Assembly: GCA_039804165.1 (NCBI GenBank)
Contig: JBDRZZ010000002.1
Location: forward strand, 62,001 to 126,000
Direction: 5' to 3'
Origin: a candidate division WOR-3 bacterium
Lineage (GTDB): Bacteria > Hydrothermota > UBA3072
DNA: 64,000 bases
A program made the translations under genes and the position numbers. This document shows, in pieces, positions 8,853-17,835 of the stretch; the first letter of the stretch is position 1, and each line of letters starts with the position of its first letter. Below the pieces are notes generated by a model. That model saw nothing but the letters and a program-made list of their open reading frames with translations, was not told the DNA's origin and ran no database searches.

Positions 8853-8881
8853 TTGACAATTAAAAGATTTATTGGTAATTT
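8853..8881 (+). promoter_or_regulatory. Promoter of the chemosensory operon
   Basis: TTGACA at 8853-8858, a 17-base spacer and TAATTT at 8876-8881 (weak -10). Initiation near 8888 would leave about 10 bases before the chosen ATG at 8898, with no Shine-Dalgarno sequence. The TTG inside this -35 box could be mistaken for a start codon of the receptor gene. Confidence 0.45.
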
Positions 8882-8897
8882 AATAAAAATAAATATT

Positions 8898-11800
8898 ATG
8901 GAAGCCAATGATACGGTTAAAGAATTCTTAGAAAAAGTAGAGGATTTATCTAAAAATAGCTCTTTTTTGTGGAGCGACCTCTTGGAAAAGGAATTAACTT
9001 CTTTACAAGAAGTAGAAAAAGTAAGGGAAGAGCTAAGAAATCTTTATGCTTCAATGGCTGTAATTTATGAAGGATCTGATTCTTTCAGAGCTATTGTAAG
9101 AAAGAGTGAAGAATTATTATCTTTCGGTCTTAGTCTTGTTAATGAAGCTCTTAATAAAATTTATTCCTTTAATGATATTACACTTTCCTTAAGTAGCAAG
9201 ATGGAAGAATTAATAAGTAAAAAGGAAGAGATAAATACAATTATGGAAGAACTTGAATCTCTTAATGAAATATCCGCTAATACAGCTAGAAATGCTGAAA
9301 TTAAGGCTTATCAAGCAGGCTCTTCTGGGAAAGGTTTTGAAGTGGTGGCTGAGGAATTGGGGAGGATGACGGGAAGAGCTTTAGACTCTGTTAGAGAGAT
9401 GGTAGAGAAGTTGGAGGATCTTAAGATTCGTTCAAAAGAGGCGAGAGAGAGGTTTGAAAAAATAAGAGAAAACTTATCTGGATTTATCGAAAAGGCTAAT
9501 GAGCTAAAGGGAACTTCTGATAAAGCAAAAGATAAAATTTCTTTTATTATAGAGACTTCGGAAAGGTTATTTACTCTTCTCGAAGAGCTTACAAGAAGAA
9601 GAAAAAATATTGAGGATGCGACGAATTCTTTTTTCTCTTTCTTGAAAAATAGAATAGCAAGATTCTTAGAGATAGATTCTCTTTTCTCTCAAGGTGAAGC
9701 ATTAAAGGAAATTTTTAAAAATCATATAGAACTTTTTATGCATTTGCTTGAGAAAAATTCTGATTTTTTGCCTATTGTTATTTCACAGTTAAATTCTTTT
9801 CTAAAAAAAATGAGCATTATAGGACAAGATAGCTCCCTTGGTGTTTCAGGCATTAGTCTAACAAAGTTCACAGATAATCTTGAACTTTCAGCTATTTTTG
9901 AAATGAGAAATTTATTTGGAGTAATTGGGAGGGAAATTGAGAATTCAAAAGAGATTATTAAAGAAATGAAAAACCAGGCAAAGAATAGCTTTGGTAGTAT
10001 TTTGAATGTGGAGTCTTTTATACAAAAAAACTTAGAAGTTGTAGGAGAGGTGGCAAATATTGAGATAAATTTATCCAGGATATCTTCGTCTCTTATAAGA
10101 TTGGTAGAAAATATAGAAGAATTTATAGGGCATTTGAGGGGGGTTGCTTTATACGGTAAAATAGAAGCTTCAAGAATTCAGGAAGATATTGGGGGTCTTT
10201 CTGTAATTGTGGAAGAAATGTATTCTCTTTCTGAGAATTATACAAAATTGGGAGATAAATTAAACAGATTTTTTTACCCAATAAAAGAAAAGATTGAAGA
10301 TATAAAAACAACAACTATCACACTTGAAAGAATAGTCCACAGGCTTAAAGATATTGTTGAGGAAAGTAAAAGAGCTTTTAAAGAGAATGAAGAGCAAATT
10401 GAGTCTCTTGGGGAAGTTGCTGAGAGTATTCGACCTTTTATTGATGATCAGGAAGATGTGGTTACCGAAATAGAGGCCACTCTTAAAAATGCGACTAAGG
10501 AATTTAAAGAAAGCTCAAATAAAATCAAAGAGCTTGAAAGTAACTTGAATGAGGAAAAAGCCTTAACCGAGGCTTTCATCCAAGACGAAAACTGGAAATC
10601 ATTATCTTTTGGAATTGGAGAAAAGGGGAAACGTTCAACTTTGAAAGTCCACTTAAAGGTTGAGCCTCTAAGTTTGGATCCTCTTTACGAGGATTGTCCT
10701 TATGTAATGCAAGTTTTATATCTTCTCCATAGAGGCTTGTTCGATTGTGGTTTTTCTGGAAAAATTTATCCATTTCTTGTGGATAAATGGGAACTCTCTG
10801 AGGATTTCAAAAAATTTTATTTTGTGATAAGAAACGATGTTATTTCTTCAAAAGGGAAAAATATTGACTCTGAAGATGTAAAGTATTCCATCGAAAGAAT
10901 AATGGGAACAGATAATATATTTTTCCCGATAAACAAAGTAGAAATTAGTGGAAAATATTCTTTTTCTGTTTTTTTGGAAGAAGTTAACCCCTCTTTTCTT
11001 TACAATTTATCTCTTTTAGAAAGTTCTGTGCTTTCGAAGGGGAATAAAAATGGAATAGATGGGATTGGTCCTTTTAAATTGGCGGAATGGAGAAAGGGAG
11101 AAGAAATAATCTTAGAATCAAATCCAAATTATTTCTTTGGAGTTCCTTATCTTTCAAATTTAATATTCAGGATAGCAGAAAATCCTATAGAAGAATTTAA
11201 AAGTGGAAAAATAGATATCATAATGATTGATTATGAAGATTTTATTAAAGTTAAGACCAAAGATATAGTTGCAGGAAATATTTTTCCTTCTTCTTATTCT
11301 ATAAATTATCTTGGTTTTAATTTTAGTATAAAGGATCTACCTTTTAGTAACAGTAAGGTCCGTCAGGCTTTAAACTATGCGATAAACAGAAGGACTTTGA
11401 TAGAGGAATACTCTTATGGTCTTACTCAACCAATAGATAAGACCTTTTCTTCAGAGTTATGTAATTATGATTTGAAAATAGATCTTTACAATTATGATGA
11501 AGATAAAGCAAAAAGGCTCCTACAGGAAGCGGGGTTTCCAGGGGGCTTGCCAGAAACTTATACTTTGTCAGTTTGTGATTTCCCGACTTTTGTGAAAAGG
11601 GCTGAGTTTTTACAGGAATCTTTTTCTCGCATTGGTATTAAATTAAAAATTGAAAAAAGTTCTTGGAGAAAATTCTTAAAAAAAATTCAAGAAAAGAAGA
11701 CTCAGCTCTTTTTGCACAGTTATACCCTTGAGACTAAAAATCCGATTAATTTTTTGATTAATCTTTTCTACTCTTCTTCGAAGTGGAACTTTTCTTTTTA

Positions 11801-12023
11801 CTCTAATAAAATTTTAGACAATAAAATAAAAGAGATACAAAGGGAAGTAAGTCCAATTAAAAGAATTAAACTGTATGAAGAGGCGGAGAGAATGATCTTA
11901 GAGGAAACCCCTTTAGTTTTTTTGGATAAGGCCGTAAATTTTATATTAGTAAGAGAAAATGTATTTGGATTCCACTCCGGTTGTGGAAACCGTATCCATT
12001 ATGAATGGGTTGGAGTTGAATGA
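8898..12023 (+). CDS. Soluble chemoreceptor with two MCP-type modules fused to an oligopeptide-binding domain
   Basis: A 1041-residue protein with no signal peptide and no membrane segment. Residues 1-570 are almost entirely helical. A first MCP-like hairpin tip sits near 132-157 (AGSSGKGFEVVAEELGRM, compare the consensus [18 protein letters not shown]), and a second, more diverged tip lies near 415-442 (GKIEASRIQEDIGGLSVIVEE). From about residue 580 to the end is a full-length family 5 solute-binding domain (SBP_bac_5, DppA/OppA type) with LEPLSLDP-like entry, KVRQALNYAINR and ALxxAGFPGG-like motifs. Such domains normally sit outside the cytoplasm; here it should be cytoplasmic, next to CheA/CheW. 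Its stop overlaps the cheW start. The ligand is unknown. Start at ATG 8898 is chosen from the promoter position. Confidence 0.8.
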   Translation: MEANDTVKEFLEKVEDLSKNSSFLWSDLLEKELTSLQEVEKVREELRNLYASMAVIYEGSDSFRAIVRKSEELLSFGLSLVNEALNKIYSFNDITLSLSSKMEELISKKEEINTIMEELESLNEISANTARNAEIKAYQAGSSGKGFEVVAEELGRMTGRALDSVREMVEKLEDLKIRSKEARERFEKIRENLSGFIEKANELKGTSDKAKDKISFIIETSERLFTLLEELTRRRKNIEDATNSFFSFLKNRIARFLEIDSLFSQGEALKEIFKNHIELFMHLLEKNSDFLPIVISQLNSFLKKMSIIGQDSSLGVSGISLTKFTDNLELSAIFEMRNLFGVIGREIENSKEIIKEMKNQAKNSFGSILNVESFIQKNLEVVGEVANIEINLSRISSSLIRLVENIEEFIGHLRGVALYGKIEASRIQEDIGGLSVIVEEMYSLSENYTKLGDKLNRFFYPIKEKIEDIKTTTITLERIVHRLKDIVEESKRAFKENEEQIESLGEVAESIRPFIDDQEDVVTEIEATLKNATKEFKESSNKIKELESNLNEEKALTEAFIQDENWKSLSFGIGEKGKRSTLKVHLKVEPLSLDPLYEDCPYVMQVLYLLHRGLFDCGFSGKIYPFLVDKWELSEDFKKFYFVIRNDVISSKGKNIDSEDVKYSIERIMGTDNIFFPINKVEISGKYSFSVFLEEVNPSFLYNLSLLESSVLSKGNKNGIDGIGPFKLAEWRKGEEIILESNPNYFFGVPYLSNLIFRIAENPIEEFKSGKIDIIMIDYEDFIKVKTKDIVAGNIFPSSYSINYLGFNFSIKDLPFSNSKVRQALNYAINRRTLIEEYSYGLTQPIDKTFSSELCNYDLKIDLYNYDEDKAKRLLQEAGFPGGLPETYTLSVCDFPTFVKRAEFLQESFSRIGIKLKIEKSSWRKFLKKIQEKKTQLFLHSYTLETKNPINFLINLFYSSSKWNFSFYSNKILDNKIKEIQREVSPIKRIKLYEEAERMILEETPLVFLDKAVNFILVRENVFGFHSGCGNRIHYEWVGVE

Positions 12024-12424
12024 TGGAATTTTTAAGTTTTAAATTAGAAGAAAAGTTTTTTGGAATACCCTTAGAAAACGTGAAAGAGATTGTTGAAGAA
12101 AGAGAGATAACCCCTGTTCCCTTATCAAGTGATTATATTGAAGGGGTGATGAATTTTAGAGGGGAACCTGTTACAGTTATTAATTTAAGGAGAAGATTGG
12201 GAATAAAAGGAAATTCTACATCCAAAGAGATTATACTTTGCACAATTGGAAATAAATCAGTAGGGATTAGACCAGATATGGTTCTTGAGATCCATAAGAT
12301 TCAGACTGATAAGTTGAAGGGTGTTCCTTCCGCCTTAAAGAAAGAAATAGAGTCTAAATATATAAAAGGAATTGTAAAATTAAAGGAAGAATATATAATT
12401 CTTGATGTAGAAGAATTAATATGA
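12020..12424 (+). CDS. cheW: Chemotaxis coupling protein CheW
   Basis: 134-residue SH3-like CheW protein that links receptors to the CheA kinase. It begins FLSFKLEEKFFGIPLENVKEIVE and contains the conserved VMNFRGEPVTVINLRRRLG segment. ATG 12020 or the adjacent ATG 12023 overlaps the receptor stop, so translation is coupled. Being directly behind the fused receptor gene implies that the two work together. Confidence 0.92.
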   Translation: MMEFLSFKLEEKFFGIPLENVKEIVEEREITPVPLSSDYIEGVMNFRGEPVTVINLRRRLGIKGNSTSKEIILCTIGNKSVGIRPDMVLEIHKIQTDKLKGVPSALKKEIESKYIKGIVKLKEEYIILDVEELI

Positions 12425-12436
12425 TAAGGAGGAAAA

Positions 12437-12802
12437 ATGAGTGCAAGGATTTTAGTAGTAGATGATGCAATGTTTATGAGAAAAATGCTGGCAGACATTC
12501 TTCAAAAGGGTGGCTACGAAATTTGCGATGAGGCTTCAAATGGTGCAGAAGCAGTTGAGAAATACAAAAAGGTAAAACCAGATCTTGTGACAATGGATAT
12601 AATAATGCCAGATATGAGTGGGATAGATGCGATAAAGAAAATAAAAGAATTGGATCCAGAAGCGAAGATTGTGGTTGTTAGCGCTATGGGTCACCAAAGT
12701 TTAGTCGTTGAGGCAATTCAAGCGGGGGCTAAGGACTATGTTGTAAAACCTTTTCAGCCTTCAAGAGTTATAGAAGCTGTCCAAAGGGTTTTGAAATTAT
12801 AA
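12437..12802 (+). CDS. cheY: Response regulator CheY
   Basis: 121-residue stand-alone receiver domain. Acidic pocket Asp9-Asp10, phosphorylation site Asp54 (VTMDIIMPDMSG), Ser82 and Lys104 (VVKPF) are all present. It has a strong ATAAGGAGG site. No output domain is fused, so it acts through a partner; with no flagellar motor genes here, the target is unknown and may be one of the downstream TPR, DUF4388 or Roadblock proteins. Confidence 0.93.
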   Translation: MSARILVVDDAMFMRKMLADILQKGGYEICDEASNGAEAVEKYKKVKPDLVTMDIIMPDMSGIDAIKKIKELDPEAKIVVVSAMGHQSLVVEAIQAGAKDYVVKPFQPSRVIEAVQRVLKL

Positions 12803-12807
12803 AAAAT

Positions 12808-14595
12808 ATGAAAGAAGAATTTAAAGAATATATAAAATTATTTAAAGAGGAAACAAGTGAATATTTAGAGAAGCTCACCAAAATAATGGTAGAGCTTGAA
12901 AAGAATCCTAAAAATGAAAATTTGGTAGAGGAAGCATATAGGATTTTTCATACACTAAAAGGGATGGCTGCTTCTATTGGTTATAACGAAATTGAGACAA
13001 TTTCTCATAATCTTGAAGAAAAATTAGAACTATTTAAAGGGAAAGAGAAACTCCCTACGGAGATTATAGACGAGATTTTCCGAGGAATGGATAAAATAGA
13101 AAATTTTCTCCTAACCATTGATAGTCCTATTTTAAATAAAACCGAAGAAAAAGAAGGGCCTTTTCTTGAAATTCTGTTTAAAGAAGACATAGACCTTCCT
13201 GCTGCAAGAGCAGCTGTTATTATTCAAAGAATAGAAGAAAAAACGGAAATTGAAGAGACCATTCCTTCTTATAATGAAATAAAAGCTGGAAAGATAGGAA
13301 GAATTTTAAAGGTTCGTTGTAAAGACCCTGAAAAAGTTATAGATATTGTGGCTTCTTTTTCCGAAGTTGAAGAAGTTAAATTAAGAGAGAAAAAAGAAAT
13401 AGAGAAAATTCCAAAAGGAGAAATTGAAGGAATAAGAGTTAATGTGAATACTTTGGATAGAATGCAAAATTTAATAGGAGAGTTACTTGTATCAAGTTCT
13501 CAAATCTCCGAGATCGTAAGAGGGTTGGAAGAAGAAAGCTTCCAAGAGATTGTGGATCTTCATAATAGGAGCATAAAAGAGTTAAAGGAAATTGTTACAA
13601 GTTTAAGGCTTGTTCCTCTTTCTTTGATTTTTAATAAAATCCCAAGATATGTTAGAGATTTGAGTAAGAAGTTAGGGAAAGAAGTAGAAATTGAAATTTT
13701 TGGTTCAGAGATTGAGGTGGATCGGTCTCTTCTTGAAAGTATTGGAGATCCTATGATTCATCTTATTAGAAATGCAATTTATCATGGGATTGAGCTTCCG
13801 GAGGAAAGAGAAGCCTTAGGAAAATCCAGAGTAGGAAAGATCACTCTTCTATCAAGAAATATAAAAGGAAATTTGTTACTGCAGATAAGCGATGATGGGA
13901 AGGGAATAGATGAAGAAGAAGTTTTACTTACTGCACTTAGAAAGGGATTAATTAAAGAAGAAGAATTAGAAAAGATATCTAAACCTGAAATCTTAAGATT
14001 TTTGTTTCTCCCTGGCTTTACTACCAAAGAAGAAGCAGACAAAATTTCTGGGAGAGGAATTGGTTTGGATGTGGTTAGAAAGATGGTTCGTTCTATGGGG
14101 GGTAGTGTTAACATTTATACGGAGAAAAATAAAGGGACCACAATATCAATAAAATTACCTCTTTCAATGGCAGTAATTAAAGTTTACCTTATAGGTGTAG
14201 ATGAGCTAATGGTTGGGTTACCAATGACCTTTGTGGATGAAACAATTACAATTTCAAAAGATTCTATTTCTAAAATAATGGGAAAAGAACTAATATTACA
14301 TAGAAAAGAAATCCTTCCTGTTTATAGAATTTCTCAAATGCTTAACTGTGGTCCTTCAACAAATGGTAGTTCACAACTTCCTTGTGTGATAATAGAAATA
14401 GAAAATGAACGTTTTGCAATTGTGGGAGGAGTGTTTAGAGGAAGTATGGAAGCGGTCGTTAAGCCTTTACCTCCTCCTCTGGACAAAATTAAAGAATATT
14501 TAGGAATAACAATGATGGGAAACGGTAAGCCTTGTTTAATTCTTGACTTACCAACTTTAAGATATAGGAGGGACTATGAAAATACAGGATCTTAA
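12808..14595 (+). CDS. cheA: Chemotaxis histidine kinase CheA
   Basis: 595-residue kinase. N-terminal HPt domain with His48 (FHTLKGMAASIG); a middle region around 125-200 that includes DLPAARA; dimerisation helices from about 210 (VNTLDRMQNLIGELL); a GHKL ATPase with HLIRNAIYHGIE (N box), ISDDGKGID and GRGIGLDVV; and a C-terminal CheW-like domain from about 450. All catalytic motifs look intact. It follows cheY by 5 bases and overlaps cheC by 20 bases. Confidence 0.94.
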   Translation: MKEEFKEYIKLFKEETSEYLEKLTKIMVELEKNPKNENLVEEAYRIFHTLKGMAASIGYNEIETISHNLEEKLELFKGKEKLPTEIIDEIFRGMDKIENFLLTIDSPILNKTEEKEGPFLEILFKEDIDLPAARAAVIIQRIEEKTEIEETIPSYNEIKAGKIGRILKVRCKDPEKVIDIVASFSEVEEVKLREKKEIEKIPKGEIEGIRVNVNTLDRMQNLIGELLVSSSQISEIVRGLEEESFQEIVDLHNRSIKELKEIVTSLRLVPLSLIFNKIPRYVRDLSKKLGKEVEIEIFGSEIEVDRSLLESIGDPMIHLIRNAIYHGIELPEEREALGKSRVGKITLLSRNIKGNLLLQISDDGKGIDEEEVLLTALRKGLIKEEELEKISKPEILRFLFLPGFTTKEEADKISGRGIGLDVVRKMVRSMGGSVNIYTEKNKGTTISIKLPLSMAVIKVYLIGVDELMVGLPMTFVDETITISKDSISKIMGKELILHRKEILPVYRISQMLNCGPSTNGSSQLPCVIIEIENERFAIVGGVFRGSMEAVVKPLPPPLDKIKEYLGITMMGNGKPCLILDLPTLRYRRDYENTGS

Positions 14596-15193
14596 AGAAT
14601 TACAATTAGATGGCATAAAAGAGGCTGCTAATATTGGTGGTGGGCATGCTGCTACAGCTTTAAGTCAAATGTTAAATAAAGAAGTGGAAGTGAAAGTCCC
14701 CGAAATTGAAATCTTTCCTATTGAGAAGACTTCGGAGATACTAAATCTTAAGGGAAATATTGCGGTGGCAGCTCTTACAAAATTCTTTGGAGACGCTACT
14801 GGGAGGAATATTGTTGTTTTGGACGATAAGGATGCAAAAACTCTTATTGGAATTTTGCTGGGAAGAGAAATCTCTGATTATTCTGAGATTGATGAAATGG
14901 GGATTTCTTCAATAAAAGAAGTCGCCAATATTCTTTGTAGTTCTTATCTTAGCGCTATCTCCGAATTCTTAGGACTCCTTTTGCTCCCTTCTGTTCCTGT
15001 AATTGTATGGGACGATTTTAAAGCTATAATCTCAAGCGCTTATCTTGAATTCACTTTAGGAGAAGAATTTGTTTTCTGTGTAAAGAGTATCTTTTTCTTT
15101 AAGGATACAGAAACCCAGTTTGAAGCTTATCTTTTGCTCATTCCGGATTCTGAGAGTTTGAGTAATATTTTAAAGGCAATGAACTTATTATAA
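14576..15193 (+). CDS. cheC: CheC-type CheY-P phosphatase
   Basis: 205-residue CheC family protein. Both phosphatase helices keep the Glu-x-x-Asn pair: Glu16/Asn19 (IKEAANIGGGHAATAL) and Glu115/Asn118 (IKEVANILCSSY), so two active centres are likely, as in CheC rather than single-site CheX. It should remove phosphate from CheY. A TAGGAGG site precedes the ATG inside the cheA end. No CheD, which often pairs with CheC, is present in the window, nor CheR or CheB. Confidence 0.88.
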   Translation: MKIQDLKELQLDGIKEAANIGGGHAATALSQMLNKEVEVKVPEIEIFPIEKTSEILNLKGNIAVAALTKFFGDATGRNIVVLDDKDAKTLIGILLGREISDYSEIDEMGISSIKEVANILCSSYLSAISEFLGLLLLPSVPVIVWDDFKAIISSAYLEFTLGEEFVFCVKSIFFFKDTETQFEAYLLLIPDSESLSNILKAMNLL

Positions 15194-15195
15194 AA

Positions 15196-17835
15196 ATGGA
15201 AATTTCGGAACAAGAAAAAAAGCTTTTAAAACTATTCTCGAAGAAAATTGGACCTGCGGATTCGGGTTCTCATAATAATCTTGCTGTTGTTTATTATAAT
15301 AAAGGGCTTATAAAGGAAGCTGTTGAAGAATTGAAAAAAGCTCTTTCAATAGATCCTCACTTTACTTTGGCAAAGAATAACCTTGATTACATTTACAGAA
15401 CCACAGGTTACTATGATGAGCAAATCGAACAATTAAAAAAGAAACTTGAGGAAAATCCAGATGACTATACCTCGAGACTTGAATTGGCAAGAGCATACAA
15501 AAGTATAGGTAATTATTATGAAGCTATTGATCAATATGGTAAATATTTAAGGCACAAACCTGCAGATGTTGAAGCACTTCTTGAAATGGGAATAAGTTGT
15601 AAGGCAAGTGGTTTTTACGAACCAGCGATTGAACAATTTAAAAAAATTTTAAGAATAGATAAGGGAAATGCTGCTGCGCATAAACATTTAGGCGAAGTAT
15701 ATTATAATTTGGGTATGTTCTCGGGAGCAATAGAAGAGCTTAAAAAGGCAATTCAGATTAATCCCAACGATGCAGAAGCTTATTACTTACTCTCTTTTAC
15801 TTATGGAGAAGAAGGAAAATTTGACGAAGCCACAAAAGCTGCTAAGAAAGCAATCAAGTTGAATCCATATCTTGCTAAAACAGAAGCAAATTTGAGCCTT
15901 GGTCTTTATAAAAGGAAAGGTTACGAAGATTTCCTATCTGTGCCAAAGGAAAAAATTGAAACGAAACCTTCCTTTGGATACTATGCTATGGGGCTTGCTT
16001 ATAAAAATAAAGGTCTGTTTAAAGAAGCTCTTCAAGAACTTAAAAAAGCTGTAGAAGTAGATCCGGGAAATTTTCTCGCAAAAGAGCAGATAGGAGAAGT
16101 ATATCTATTTATGGGAGATAATGAAGAGGCAATAAAGTACTACCTTGAGGTCCTAAAACAAGAGCCTGATATGCCAAAGCTCGCCAATAATATTGGGATT
16201 GCTTACCATAGACTTGGAAGGCTTGAAGAAGCTATTTCTTGGTATAAAAGAGCAATTTCAAAGGATCTTAATTATGCAGTTTCGTGGAACAATCTTGGAG
16301 TTGCATATTATCACTCAGGGGCTCCAAAGGAGGCTTTTAATTGCTTAAAAAGAGCAAGAGAAATAAATCCTGAATACCCTGATCCTTATTTGAATATAGG
16401 CCTTATTTATATGACAAGAGGGAATTACGAAACTGCAGAAAGATTTTTTAAAAAAGTTATTGAGATGAAAGGTGAAAATCCTCTTGCTTTTAATTATCTT
16501 GGTTCTGTTTATCTAACTTTGGAAAGATTTGAAGATGCAATATATTTCTTCAAAATGGCAATAGAAAGAGACAGCGAATTCGCAGAAGCCCTTTATAATC
16601 TTGGTTTTGCTCTTTCCAGAATAGGGAAATATGACGAAGCCTTAGAAGTAACAAAGAAGGCTATGGAAATAGATCCTTATTACTCAAGCAATAGATTTAA
16701 ATTAGGGGTGGATATTTACTCTGAGCAGCTTGGGATTCTTGTGGCGAGAGAATTAACAAAGGATATGGAAATTGGAAGAGTGGCAAAAGAAACTCCTGAG
16801 GAATTTTTCGAAGAACTTTTTGAAGCTCCCAAAGAAGTAGAGATCAAAAAAACAGAGAAAATCGAAGAGAAAATTCAGGAAGCTCACAATTTATTTAATG
16901 AAAACAAATTGGATAAAGCTTTAGAGTTGCTAAATAGCATAAGAAATTTGGATCCAATGAATGAGAGTGTATTACTCCTTTTGGGTAAAATATATGATAA
17001 GAAAGGTCTTTTTGGAGAGGCAAAGGATGTTTTAAAGCTCTTGGCCTTGAAGAATTTTGAGGCTTCAAAACTTTTAGTAAAAGTTTACCAAAAAAATGGA
17101 GAATGGGAAGAGGCTTTAAATCTCGCTAAAGAATTAAATAAAAAATATCCCAAAGACTCTTTTCCTTATATTGCAGTTGCTCAATCTTTAAGGAGAAAGA
17201 AAAAGTATAAAGAAGCAATTGAGTTTATAAAAGGATTTTCTAATTGGGAGAAAGACCCAGAAATTCTTCTTGAGCTTGCCTCTTTATATGAAAAGTTAGG
17301 AAAGAGAAAAACAGCTTTAAATTTGATAAAAAATAGTATTTCAATTTCTCCTTCTGCAGAGGGATATTATAAACTTTCTATGATTAGAATTAAAAGGGGG
17401 GATTTCAAGAAGGCCTTGGACTCTTTAATCGAAGCAAAGAAGTTAGCTCCTAAAGAGAAAAGGATTTTAAAATGGCTTGTTAAGCTTTATCTCATTACAA
17501 AAGATTACGAAGCGGTTATAAATAGTGCAAAAGAAGTGAAAGAGATTATAAAAGGGGATAGTGATTTAGCTTTATGGGAAGGGAAAGCTTATTATTATAA
17601 AGGAGACCTTGAGGCAGCTACGAAAAGTTTAAGGCAAGCTATAAACTTTAACGAAAAGAATTTTGAGGCTTATCATTTACTTGCTTCTATATACTTTAGA
17701 GAAGGGAAGTATATAGAAGCGGAAAAACTATGGTCTAACATAATAGAAAAAGGAGAAGATAAAGAGATTACTGGAAAGGCAAGAGAAGCGATAGAAAGCT
17801 TATTCCGTCTTAGAAAAATTACAGGAGAAATGTAA
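15196..17835 (+). CDS. Large tetratricopeptide-repeat scaffold protein
   Basis: 879 residues, nearly all TPR helices of about 34 residues (for example YYNKGLIKEAVEELKKALSI and YHRLGRLEEAISWYKRAI). About twenty units form two arrays separated by a charged linker near residues 515-560. No signal peptide or membrane helix is seen, so it is likely a cytoplasmic scaffold. The gene starts 2 bases after cheC and shares an A with the stop/start of the next gene, which ties its function to the chemosensory proteins. No catalytic domain is visible. Confidence 0.88.
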   Translation: MEISEQEKKLLKLFSKKIGPADSGSHNNLAVVYYNKGLIKEAVEELKKALSIDPHFTLAKNNLDYIYRTTGYYDEQIEQLKKKLEENPDDYTSRLELARAYKSIGNYYEAIDQYGKYLRHKPADVEALLEMGISCKASGFYEPAIEQFKKILRIDKGNAAAHKHLGEVYYNLGMFSGAIEELKKAIQINPNDAEAYYLLSFTYGEEGKFDEATKAAKKAIKLNPYLAKTEANLSLGLYKRKGYEDFLSVPKEKIETKPSFGYYAMGLAYKNKGLFKEALQELKKAVEVDPGNFLAKEQIGEVYLFMGDNEEAIKYYLEVLKQEPDMPKLANNIGIAYHRLGRLEEAISWYKRAISKDLNYAVSWNNLGVAYYHSGAPKEAFNCLKRAREINPEYPDPYLNIGLIYMTRGNYETAERFFKKVIEMKGENPLAFNYLGSVYLTLERFEDAIYFFKMAIERDSEFAEALYNLGFALSRIGKYDEALEVTKKAMEIDPYYSSNRFKLGVDIYSEQLGILVARELTKDMEIGRVAKETPEEFFEELFEAPKEVEIKKTEKIEEKIQEAHNLFNENKLDKALELLNSIRNLDPMNESVLLLLGKIYDKKGLFGEAKDVLKLLALKNFEASKLLVKVYQKNGEWEEALNLAKELNKKYPKDSFPYIAVAQSLRRKKKYKEAIEFIKGFSNWEKDPEILLELASLYEKLGKRKTALNLIKNSISISPSAEGYYKLSMIRIKRGDFKKALDSLIEAKKLAPKEKRILKWLVKLYLITKDYEAVINSAKEVKEIIKGDSDLALWEGKAYYYKGDLEAATKSLRQAINFNEKNFEAYHLLASIYFREGKYIEAEKLWSNIIEKGEDKEITGKAREAIESLFRLRKITGEM

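Noticed and set aside
8853-8897. Extended N-terminus of the chemoreceptor from a TTG at 8853
   Set aside because: That TTG is the first part of a TTGACA -35 box; the promoter implies transcription starts downstream of it.
13782-14114. 110-residue minus-strand ORF inside cheA
   Set aside because: Shadow of cheA: low-complexity Ser/Pro/Phe composition, no ribosome site and no family.
12437-15193. Flagellar chemotaxis operon
   Set aside because: No flagellar, cheR, cheB or cheD genes are in the window; the downstream TPR, DUF4388 and Roadblock genes argue for a different output.
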